From positions 1-6,548 of the forward strand of contig JAGRHB010000113.1 of NCBI GenBank assembly GCA_020445245.1: 6,548 bases of DNA, written 5' to 3'. The DNA comes from Gammaproteobacteria bacterium (GTDB lineage: Bacteria > Pseudomonadota > Gammaproteobacteria > Chromatiales > Sedimenticolaceae). Below are positions 1 through 5,328 of this stretch, piece after piece. Within the stretch, counting starts at the first letter, position 1; each line of letters opens with the position of its first letter. A model generated the notes under the pieces. That model ran no database searches, was not told the origin of the DNA, and saw nothing but the letters and a program-made list of their open reading frames with translations. Both the position numbers and the translations under genes were made by a program.

Positions 1-668
1 CGGTGCGTGCCCGTTTCGCTGTGGGTGGCCCGCCAGTCCTGGAAGTGATCGGCCTCGTCGAGCAGTTCATTGAGTTCGTAGAGTCCGACCCGACGCGCAC
101 GTAACGACTCCTTGATCCCCGCCTCTTCGAGCGCCCGGGCGATTGCCGTTGAAACGGGCCGGTCGATCTTGCGGTGGGTCCAGTGTTCATCGATGCGCTG
201 CAACTCGTCCAAGACGTTCTTGCGCGTGCACACCTGCTGCCTTGCCGGCCCCATCAGCTTGTTGACGACGTTTTCCGCCGACAGGAAAACCAGTGCGCTG
301 ATGAACGGGATTGTCTTGTTACGGGCGGCACGCTGACTGCGCAGCAAGCTGGCGAGCTTCTTGGCCTTCCGATCCGCCAACAGACGGGGGTTATCGAACG
401 CCTTACGTCGTCCCTGATAGCTCCAAACCCAAGTGCCCGCATCGCCGTCGATCTCGCCGGGGTGAGATTTGATCTCGACAAGAAACAAGCCCTTCGGGGT
501 GACAACCAGCAGGTCTACCTCGTTGATCGAGCCATCTTGGGCGATGAACTCGAAGTTGGCCCAGGCACGGTACGGCTCGTGATCCGGCAGCTCCTGCTTC
601 AGGTACTCCAGCGCTTCGCGTTCCCAGGCGAAATCGGACGGCGTGATTTGTTTCCAGAGCTTGTCCAT
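1..668 (-). CDS. pglW: BREX-type NERD/serine-threonine kinase PglW, N-terminal part (cut by left edge)
   Basis: Reading the minus strand from ATG at 668-666 gives 222 codons with no stop before the window edge, so only the N-terminus is visible. Residues about 10-150 look like a NERD nuclease-related domain. They contain INEVDLL (E50, D52) followed by LFLVEIKS (E65, K67), the acidic-acidic-x-Lys pattern of PD-(D/E)xK folds. The opening ITPSDFAWEREALEYL and the PDHEPYRAWANFEF block match what I know of PglW, the very large (over 1,000 residues) kinase of type 2 BREX. Residues about 193-216 (RVGLYELNELLDEADHFQDW) resemble the segment where the PglW kinase domain begins, but the catalytic kinase motifs lie off the window. 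A purine-rich GGGAAGG three bases upstream supports the start. The gene follows the Xre regulator gene by 63 bp on the same strand, suggesting co-transcription. Other NERD-kinase proteins outside BREX remain possible; pglX, pglZ or brxC-type partners would settle this. Confidence 0.8.
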   Translation of the reverse strand, partial: MDKLWKQITPSDFAWEREALEYLKQELPDHEPYRAWANFEFIAQDGSINEVDLLVVTPKGLFLVEIKSHPGEIDGDAGTWVWSYQGRRKAFDNPRLLADRKAKKLASLLRSQRAARNKTIPFISALVFLSAENVVNKLMGPARQQVCTRKNVLDELQRIDEHWTHRKIDRPVSTAIARALEEAGIKESLRARRVGLYELNELLDEADHFQDWRATHSETGTH

Positions 669-731
669 TTACCTTCCCTGGGGTTCGAGACAGTGCTCTC
701 GCGCTGCCTGCGGTCCGATGACGTCAGCCAT

Positions 732-950
732 TCAAGGCTTCCCCTGGGAATCTGGAATACGCTCAAGCAGTTCCCCAACGGAGCAATCGAACAAGCTGCA
801 GAGTTTGTCGATCACGTCCAACTCGATGCGATTCGCTGTCTCCTTGTACAGCAGCGTGACAGTATTTCGGTGCAAACCAGTGTCGCGGGCGACGTCGGCG
901 ATCTTCATTTTGTGCTCGCCCATGAGGCGAGAAAGATGGCATCTGATCAT
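732..950 (-). CDS. small Xre/Cro-type helix-turn-helix transcriptional regulator
   Basis: This 72-residue protein is essentially one HTH_3/Xre DNA-binding domain. Residues 16-40 (MKIADVARDTGLHRNT through LLYKE) form the helix-turn-helix, and residues about 43-66 (IELDVIDKLCSLFDCSVGELLE) form the later helices typical of small YozG-like Cro/C1 repressors. It has no dimerisation or effector domain. The first ATG is chosen because close relatives, as I know them, begin MIRxxLxxLM. The Shine-Dalgarno is weak, and Met10 or Met15 could also start translation, but starting at Met15 would remove the first helix. It lies 63 bp upstream of pglW on the same strand and faces away from the relaxase gene, so it is probably the local regulator of the defence cassette and perhaps of itself. 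The operator and target genes are inferred. Confidence 0.88.
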   Translation of the reverse strand: MIRCHLSRLMGEHKMKIADVARDTGLHRNTVTLLYKETANRIELDVIDKLCSLFDCSVGELLERIPDSQGKP

Positions 951-985
951 CAGGCTTCATCATTTAGACCGAAAATATGTCGTAC

Positions 986-1015
986 AGAATAGCAAAAACC
1001 CCTGGAAATGGTCAT
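986..1015 (-). promoter_or_regulatory. candidate sigma-70 promoter for the xre-pglW unit
   Basis: On the minus strand there is an extended -10 element, TGC followed by TATTCT (box at 986-991). A weak -35-like ATGACC lies at 1010-1015, with an 18-bp spacer. Transcription would start near 979, about 30 bases before the xre ATG. Each box matches consensus at only four of six positions; the TGn extension is the best support. A short imperfect dyad around GTAC (978-986) sits between the -10 and the start codon and could be an operator. Confidence 0.33.
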
Positions 1016-1127
1016 TCTTTATATGAGGATGCCGTGGAATGTGGTGAATTGCCATCCAGGAGGAAATTTTTCATTGGTAGAGGTCACTCGGCCTACTCAT
1101 TGCTGAGGCTGCATTGGGCCAGTTGAA

Positions 1128-1149
1128 AGCACCAAATCAAATTGGTGTT
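1128..1149. repeat. inverted repeat in the divergent intergenic region
   Basis: The arms AGCACCAA (1128-1135) and TTGGTGTT (1142-1149) pair over 8 bp, with one G-T, around the 6-base loop ATCAAA. No T-run follows on either strand, so it is a poor terminator. Its place between divergent units fits an operator or a relaxosome/oriT element, but the function is unknown. Confidence 0.45.
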
Positions 1150-1267
1150 CGTAAATTGAATGATCATCAGACGAGGCGGACTTCCCACAATGCGGTAGGC
1201 GCCTCCGGCCTATGGACGTGCGAAGCGACATAGACTGTCGTGAAATCCCGCCATCACTAGGGAGGAA

Positions 1268-3127
1268 TTGATTCCACTGCGATGGGCTTCTGCGCGCACC
1301 ATGCCGTGCATGTGGTCGCGTGCGCACTCGAAAGTCAGATCTGCCTATCCGGTTACAGCCGATTACCTTCCGGTGAAACCCCCGGCTCAGCTACTCGCGC
1401 CTTTCGATCAGTTGACGAAATCCATCAAGACCACAGCCGGCGTTCCCGAGAGCCATTGGCTGGCAATCTATCTGCCAGTCTTAAACAATTATGCTGAGCT
1501 TTGCCAGCGCCTACCGGCTTCCGAGGCTCATCACCACGCCGAGCTTGGCGGTCTGTTGCGTCACGGCCTGGAGACAATACTCGAAGCACTTACATTGCGC
1601 CGAAACCAGCTGTTACCTGCGGGCGCGCCTGCCGAGGAAATCGCCAGTCAGCAGGACCTTTGGACCTACGCTACCGTAACCGCTGCCCTTCTCCACGACG
1701 TTGGAAAGCCGATAACCGACCTTGTGGTTACCTATATCTCGCCGGCCGACACACAACCGAAAGCCTGGCAGCCACTGACTGCCATGCTCCCCACTGGGGC
1801 TCACTACCGTTTTCGCTTCAACCCACAGCGCCAGTATCACCGGCATGCGCTGACGCCGCCGTTGCTCGTACACAGAATACTGCCGCAGGTCGGGCTGAAT
1901 TGGCTTGCGTCGCAGCCCGCCGTTTTCGATGCATGGCTTGCGACCATCAGCGGGACCGAGGACGCAGGGCCTTTAGCAACGATCGCCCACGCGGCAGACG
2001 GCACGTCAGTCGCGCGGGACCTGTCCGGTGGCGTGCGCACACGCTCGCCGGCAGCGCGCGCCATACCTCTTGCCGAAAGGCTGCTGACCGGCCTACGCCA
2101 TATGATCCGGGCAGGGACGATCACTCTCAACCGGCCAGGCGCGTCTGGGTTCGTTGCTGATGGCAGCTTGTGGCTTGTTTCCAAGCGGGTCCTCGACGAT
2201 CTGCGGGAGCACCTGACGAAGGAGGGTCAGATAGGAATCCCGGGGCGCAACGATCGATTGATGGATGAGCTGCAGCAATGGCACATCATCGAAGCCAATG
2301 GCGACAAGGCGGTCTGGTTCTGTGAAATCCGGATCGGCGACTGGTGCCAGACGTTGTCTTGTCTGCGCATAGAGCTGACCCAGATCTGGCCGGATCTTAA
2401 GGACGTGCCAACCACCGCCAACCTTTCGGTGTCGCCGTCCGCGCAACTATCCGCTCCTGGTGAGGCGAGCGCTGAAGCAGGCGAAGGCCGGACTGTCGAA
2501 TCTCTTGGCGAGCAACCCTCCGCGCCCCGGAACCCGGCCACGAACGAGCCAGAACCGCGGGGCAGGCGTGCGGGGCCGGGCAAGGTGCCGGATACCGACT
2601 CTTCACCGATTGCCCCTTCAGATCCGGCGACGATGGATCAGCGGGACACGGAGGGGGCTCGTTCAGCAGCGGCGTTGGCTGAAACATCAATCGATTCATC
2701 GGCTGACGACGAGGGCAACACGGACCTCGGCCAGCGTTTTGTCGAATGGCTGAAAACCAACATCCGTGAGGGACGCATCGAGATCAACACGGCGCGCGCA
2801 CGCGTTCACGTGCTGACCGAAGGCCTCGCATTGATCACACCGGGGATATTTCGGGACTTCAGCCCGCATCACTGGGAACGCGCGCAGAAGCGCTTCCAGA
2901 AGCTCAGGCTTCACGCGAAGACCGAGAAGGACACCAACGTCTGGACATGCCAGGTCGCAAAAGACCGCAGATCGTCAACAGTGAAGGTGATGCTCATTCC
3001 GGACCCTGAAGCAACGCTCGGGATCGAAATCTGCGAACCAAATCCTGTATTGACACTTCTCAATGCCGACCGACTAAAGCCTCCTGTAAGGTCCCCAACC
3101 TTTTCTGACAAGGATGAGTTGGAATGA
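1268..3127 (+). CDS. traI: MobH-family conjugative relaxase (TraI_2, ICE PFL_4751 type)
   Basis: This 619-residue protein would be the ICE relaxase that nicks the transfer origin and starts single-strand transfer. Residues about 30-260 form the TraI_2 HD-like domain. It includes PASEAHHHAELGGLLRHG with the three-histidine motif (H88-H90), LLHDVGK with the HD pair (H143, D144), YHRHALT (H191, H193), and ADGTSVARDL near 243. Residues about 265-390 form a second folded segment (LAERLL, then WLVSKRVLDDLREHL). Residues about 390-480 are a Pro/Ser/Glu-rich, probably disordered linker. Residues about 483-600 match the TraI_2_C domain. Length and domain order fit the PFL_4751 family. The start is uncertain. 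TTG at 1268 has GGAGG only 2 bases upstream, closer than usual; ATGs at 1301 and 1310 are in frame but lack a Shine-Dalgarno. Conserved sequence begins only near residue 27, and an in-frame stop at 1241 limits extension. The stop overlaps the integrase start (ATGA). Confidence 0.9.
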   Translation: MIPLRWASARTMPCMWSRAHSKVRSAYPVTADYLPVKPPAQLLAPFDQLTKSIKTTAGVPESHWLAIYLPVLNNYAELCQRLPASEAHHHAELGGLLRHGLETILEALTLRRNQLLPAGAPAEEIASQQDLWTYATVTAALLHDVGKPITDLVVTYISPADTQPKAWQPLTAMLPTGAHYRFRFNPQRQYHRHALTPPLLVHRILPQVGLNWLASQPAVFDAWLATISGTEDAGPLATIAHAADGTSVARDLSGGVRTRSPAARAIPLAERLLTGLRHMIRAGTITLNRPGASGFVADGSLWLVSKRVLDDLREHLTKEGQIGIPGRNDRLMDELQQWHIIEANGDKAVWFCEIRIGDWCQTLSCLRIELTQIWPDLKDVPTTANLSVSPSAQLSAPGEASAEAGEGRTVESLGEQPSAPRNPATNEPEPRGRRAGPGKVPDTDSSPIAPSDPATMDQRDTEGARSAAALAETSIDSSADDEGNTDLGQRFVEWLKTNIREGRIEINTARARVHVLTEGLALITPGIFRDFSPHHWERAQKRFQKLRLHAKTEKDTNVWTCQVAKDRRSSTVKVMLIPDPEATLGIEICEPNPVLTLLNADRLKPPVRSPTFSDKDELE

Positions 3128-4047
3128 TGAACCCTGCACGCTTGAAAACCATATCCGAACTGGTCGAGGACTACCTTTCGGAACGCCTTTTAAGGCCCGC
3201 CACCAACAAGCTCTACCGCGACATCGCCCGGCGCTTTACCGAAAACACCGGCTTGTATCAGATCGAAGAGATCAACGCTGCTGAGGTCCGCAAATGGCGG
3301 ACCGGCGTGCTGAGCCGCGCGAAGGAAGAGAGCTGGAACATGTACCGCAGACATATGCGGGCATTGTGGAATCACGCGATGCGTCACCATGGCTGTACGA
3401 GTAACCCCTTCGCGGACACGGCACCGGCGCGGGCGCCGAAGCTGCGCAAGAAGACCGTCGACAGTGTCGACCTGCAGACTGTGCTGCGCGCGCTGCGCGA
3501 TACCGGGGATGAAGGCCCCTACGTTCGCCCCACCTGGTTCTGGTCGATCGTCATCAACACCTTCTACTACAGCGGGATCCGCAGGCTGCAGCTGGTTGGT
3601 TTGACCTGGAAGGACATCGATTTCGATGCGGCCACGATTCACCTGAGAGCCACATCGAGCAAGACGCATCGCGAGTGGTTCATACCGATCGCCCAGCCAT
3701 TGCGCCCCGAGCTGGAGAATCTCTACCTGCTGACGACTGAGCGCCTTGGTCGAACGCCGCGTAGCGAAGAACAAGTATTCAACGTCACGCTGTTTAACGA
3801 CGGCTTCAAGGGTAAGACCATGACAGTCGATCAGTTGGGTGCGACCTTCTGGCGACTGTCAAAGGCAACAAATATCCGCATCTCGCCGCACCGTTTGCGC
3901 CACACGATGGCCACCGAGTTGGCAGCATCAAAGGATATTCGCACGCTGCAGGAACTGCTCGGTCACACGAACATCAGCACGACGATGCAGTATGTACATC
4001 CGGACATGGATCGCATGCGCAATCTACTCGAGACATTTTCGTCTTGA
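3124..4047 (+). CDS. int: tyrosine recombinase / ICE integrase (XerC-like)
   Basis: This 307-residue site-specific recombinase has all the expected active-site residues. They are R153 in SGIRRLQL, K180 in TSSKTHRE, H256 and R259 in SPHRLRH, H281 in LLGHTNIS, and nucleophile Y290 in TMQYVH. Residues about 8-95 form the SAM-like core-binding domain and about 112-300 the catalytic domain. No arm-binding domain of the lambda/P4 type is evident, so it is XerC-sized. Translation is coupled to the relaxase by a 4-base ATGA overlap. AAGGA at 3110-3114 is a good ribosome-binding site, and a second ATG follows the first directly. It is the last element gene before a broken tRNA-Thr gene, as expected for an integrase lying beside its attachment site. 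It would insert and excise the element there; the target is inferred from position. Confidence 0.93.
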   Translation: MMNPARLKTISELVEDYLSERLLRPATNKLYRDIARRFTENTGLYQIEEINAAEVRKWRTGVLSRAKEESWNMYRRHMRALWNHAMRHHGCTSNPFADTAPARAPKLRKKTVDSVDLQTVLRALRDTGDEGPYVRPTWFWSIVINTFYYSGIRRLQLVGLTWKDIDFDAATIHLRATSSKTHREWFIPIAQPLRPELENLYLLTTERLGRTPRSEEQVFNVTLFNDGFKGKTMTVDQLGATFWRLSKATNIRISPHRLRHTMATELAASKDIRTLQELLGHTNISTTMQYVHPDMDRMRNLLETFSS

Positions 4048-4054
4048 TCGTTGC

Positions 4055-4095
4055 CAGGTGAGAACCGACGTGCTAAAAATTCGGTGACATACCTG
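4055..4095. repeat. two-tier inverted repeat just after the integrase gene
   Basis: CAGGT (4055-4059) pairs with ACCTG (4091-4095), and inside this ACCGA (4064-4068) pairs with TCGGT (4081-4085). The result is an imperfect hairpin with a 12-base loop. It lies 7 bp after the integrase stop. It may be an RNA hairpin at the 3' end of the transcript or a recombinase/accessory-protein site; the short arms make chance possible. Confidence 0.3.
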
Positions 4096-4109
4096 CAAAC
4101 GGTATTGCC

Positions 4110-4139
4110 CTGCTTCCAGCGTTAACGCGCTGGGAGCAG
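4110..4139 (+). repeat. strong 12-bp hairpin downstream of the integrase
   Basis: The left arm CTGCTTCCAGCG (4110-4121) and right arm CGCTGGGAGCAG (4128-4139) pair along all 12 positions, with one position pairing as U-G in the plus-strand transcript and mismatched in the minus-strand transcript. The loop is TTAACG, and GCGTTAACGC (4119-4128) is itself a palindrome. This suits a 3' end structure for the relaxase-integrase mRNA, but no T-run follows, so it is not a standard intrinsic terminator. Within an attachment region it may instead be a protein-binding site. Confidence 0.6.
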
Positions 4140-4200
4140 CACGACTGGCAAGTGGTTAGATGCGTTGATCGCTGCGCCTCGATGGAGACGTAGGTGGGGA

Positions 4201-4228
4201 AATCAAGCGACGATCGTCGGCTTTGATT
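4201..4228. repeat. nested palindrome at the element-tRNA junction
   Basis: A perfect 12-bp palindrome, CGACGATCGTCG (4208-4219), is flanked by AATCAA (4201-4206) and its reverse complement TTGATT (4223-4228). The right outer arm overlaps the last recognisable tRNA bases, so the dyad straddles the proposed junction. This resembles the inverted core-binding sites used by tyrosine recombinases, but the crossover position is not established. Confidence 0.5.
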
Positions 4229-4264
4229 ACAAATCGGCTGCTCAACCTACTGAGCTACGCCAGC
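4224..4264 (-). pseudogene. thrU: 5' half of tRNA-Thr(UGU), truncated at the anticodon arm (ICE target site)
   Basis: On the minus strand from 4264, the sequence reads as a tRNA from base 1. It has acceptor GCTGGCG, the U8-A9 pair (TA), a D-arm with GCTC/GAGC, and the anticodon loop TTTGTAA with anticodon TGT (Thr). The lower anticodon strand starts correctly (TCA) but the next positions do not pair. No TTCGAAT T-loop or CGCCAGC acceptor strand follows, so the 3' half is missing. Position 21, nearly always A, is T, also suggesting decay. In E. coli the first tRNA of the thrU-tyrU-glyT-thrT-tufB operon has this anticodon. Its position after birA-coaX-SPOR matches that locus. An element-borne or duplicated copy at the other end would be needed to supply the intact tRNA. 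Confidence 0.82.
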
Positions 4265-4279
4265 GCACCGGAAAGATCA

Positions 4280-4295
4280 CACCGCCCGAGCGGCG
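4280..4295 (-). terminator. weak candidate terminator after the SPOR gene
   Basis: In the minus-strand transcript CGCCGC and GCGGTG pair (one G-U) around the loop TCGG, followed by TGATCTTT. It lies about 50 bases after the SPOR stop and just before the tRNA 5' end. The stem is short and the T-tract is interrupted, so read-through into the tRNA is quite possible. No clear tRNA promoter is seen in the 80-bp gap, although GC-rich sequence could hide one. Confidence 0.22.
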
Positions 4296-4344
4296 ACCGC
4301 GATTCCAGCAAGAAGCGTCCAGCGGGACACGGATCGACTATATC

Positions 4345-5328
4345 TCAGGGGCAGGCGAGAGGCTCCGCTGAGGCGCCGTCCGGCAGCGGAAGGCTCGGGC
4401 CGATATCTTCACCGTCGCGATTGCGAAGATACAACCAGCGCCCCTCTTCTTGCGACGTCCTGGCGATCACTTTGTTAGGAAAGCCTTTTTTCGCTATACG
4501 CTCGGCATGCCGCGTCGCGCTTGCTTCGCGCGTGAACAGGCCCAGCGATATCGCGTTGCGGTATTCCCCCGAGCGAAACAACCATGTGTCTTTGACGCCG
4601 GCATCTGCCAGTTCCTGCATCTTCCGGTTTCCCTCCTCGCGGCTCGGCAACGCAGGGATCATCACATAGTAAGCGTCAGCCTTTGTGTACTCCTCGACAA
4701 TGTCCGAATAGAGCGTCAGGTTTTCGGGGAGGTGGGCAATCAGCACATCCGCTTCCCGCGAGGTAAGAGGGCCCACCCGCGCGCAGGTGGCCGGCACTGC
4801 CACGGGGTGCGACTCGGCACTCACGGAATCTGTGATCTCCACCAAGCCGCCTGCGCCTGGGGACACCTCATCCGGCAATACCACTGACTTACCTTCCGGG
4901 ATTGACGGGCCCTGGTCGACCGCGGCGTCATCGGACATTTCCCGTACGCTGACGTGCCCCCTGCTCTCTTGATCGGCAACGATCTGCGGGCCGGGGATCG
5001 CCGTCTCACGGCTATCCGACGACGCCAGCCCGACAATGGGACCTTCCAGCGGTGAAACGGGGGGGGCCACCGCCTTGTCGGCGTTCGATACAGACTCCGC
5101 AGACCCTTCTTCGCTCGCGCCGCCATCCGGGACTGTCGACGCAGGTGAGTCCGCAGGGATTTCTGACTCCGGCTGCCCACCCTGCTCCTGCAATTCGCTA
5201 AGGAGGCGCAGACGACCTATATCCGGCGGTGCCAGCATCGTAGCGCCGGGCGACGGCATGGATTGCTGTTTGACCCAGAAATACAACACGAGGTTGGCAA
5301 CCACCAGGAACACAACGAACCAGCGCAC
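4345..5328 (-). CDS. SPOR-domain membrane-anchored protein of the birA-coaX locus
   Basis: This 327-residue protein has a single N-terminal membrane segment (residues 4-19, VVFLVVANLVLYFW core) and a short basic/polar end. A long Pro/Ser/Glu-rich, probably disordered periplasmic linker spans about 22-180. A C-terminal SPOR-like domain covers about 217-292 (AYYVMIPALPSREEG, then YRNAISLGLFTREASATRHAERI). C182 in CARVGPL precedes the domain. SPOR domains bind denuded peptidoglycan, often at the division septum; this protein's own role is unknown to me. The GTG start at 5328 is supported by GGAGA at 5335-5339 and overlaps the coaX stop TAG by one base, implying coupling. The gene is a regular neighbour of coaX in Pseudomonas-like genomes. 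An eight-base C run on the coding strand (5059-5066) falls in the linker around residues 88-91. Confidence 0.87.
   Translation of the reverse strand: MRWFVVFLVVANLVLYFWVKQQSMPSPGATMLAPPDIGRLRLLSELQEQGGQPESEIPADSPASTVPDGGASEEGSAESVSNADKAVAPPVSPLEGPIVGLASSDSRETAIPGPQIVADQESRGHVSVREMSDDAAVDQGPSIPEGKSVVLPDEVSPGAGGLVEITDSVSAESHPVAVPATCARVGPLTSREADVLIAHLPENLTLYSDIVEEYTKADAYYVMIPALPSREEGNRKMQELADAGVKDTWLFRSGEYRNAISLGLFTREASATRHAERIAKKGFPNKVIARTSQEEGRWLYLRNRDGEDIGPSLPLPDGASAEPLACP

Larger units (their letters stand above)
951..1267. other. divergent intergenic region between xre and the relaxase gene
   Basis: This 317-bp gap separates the minus-strand defence unit from the plus-strand transfer unit. 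No convincing coding frame is seen; short frames on both strands lack domains and ribosome-binding sites. It is visibly more A/T-rich than the flanking genes in its left half. It holds the candidate xre promoter, an 8-bp dyad at 1128-1149, a 5-bp dyad at 1196-1212 (TAGGC/GCCTA), and one copy of TGATCATCAG at 1161-1170, whose other copy overlaps the xre start at 944-953. No clear promoter for the relaxase gene was found. A transfer origin could lie here but cannot be recognised by eye. Confidence 0.6.
1..4223. mobile_element. terminal part of an integrative conjugative element with defence cargo
   Basis: A conjugative relaxase and a tyrosine integrase, adjacent and translationally coupled, end about 180 bp from a truncated tRNA gene that flanks a conserved chromosomal operon. 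This is the standard signature of an ICE or genomic island end. The right boundary is placed where the tRNA-Thr sequence stops matching (near 4224). The left boundary lies outside the window. The xre and pglW genes are cargo if the element continues leftward, which is the simplest reading. No second attachment site, mating-pair-formation gene or insertion sequence is visible here, so mobility is inferred. Confidence 0.75.

Noticed and set aside
174..992. A 272-codon open frame on the plus strand
   Set aside because: It lies antisense to pglW and xre, both of which have clear family motifs. Its translation shows no domain and it is a product of GC-rich codon bias.
2227..2699. Overlapping minus-strand open frames inside the relaxase linker region
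   Set aside because: They are Arg/Pro-rich, domain-free mirror frames of a GC-rich disordered-linker coding stretch, with no ribosome-binding site.
4110..4139. Intrinsic (Rho-independent) terminator for the integrase operon
   Set aside because: The stem is strong, but CACGACTGG follows it instead of a T-run, so it is listed as an inverted repeat only.
4140..4264. Group I intron or unusual insert in an otherwise intact tRNA-Thr gene
   Set aside because: A weak acceptor-like TGCCAGT occurs on the minus strand at 4144-4150, but no T-arm or TTCGA precedes it, the insert would be only about 50 bases, and the neighbouring integrase gives a simpler explanation.
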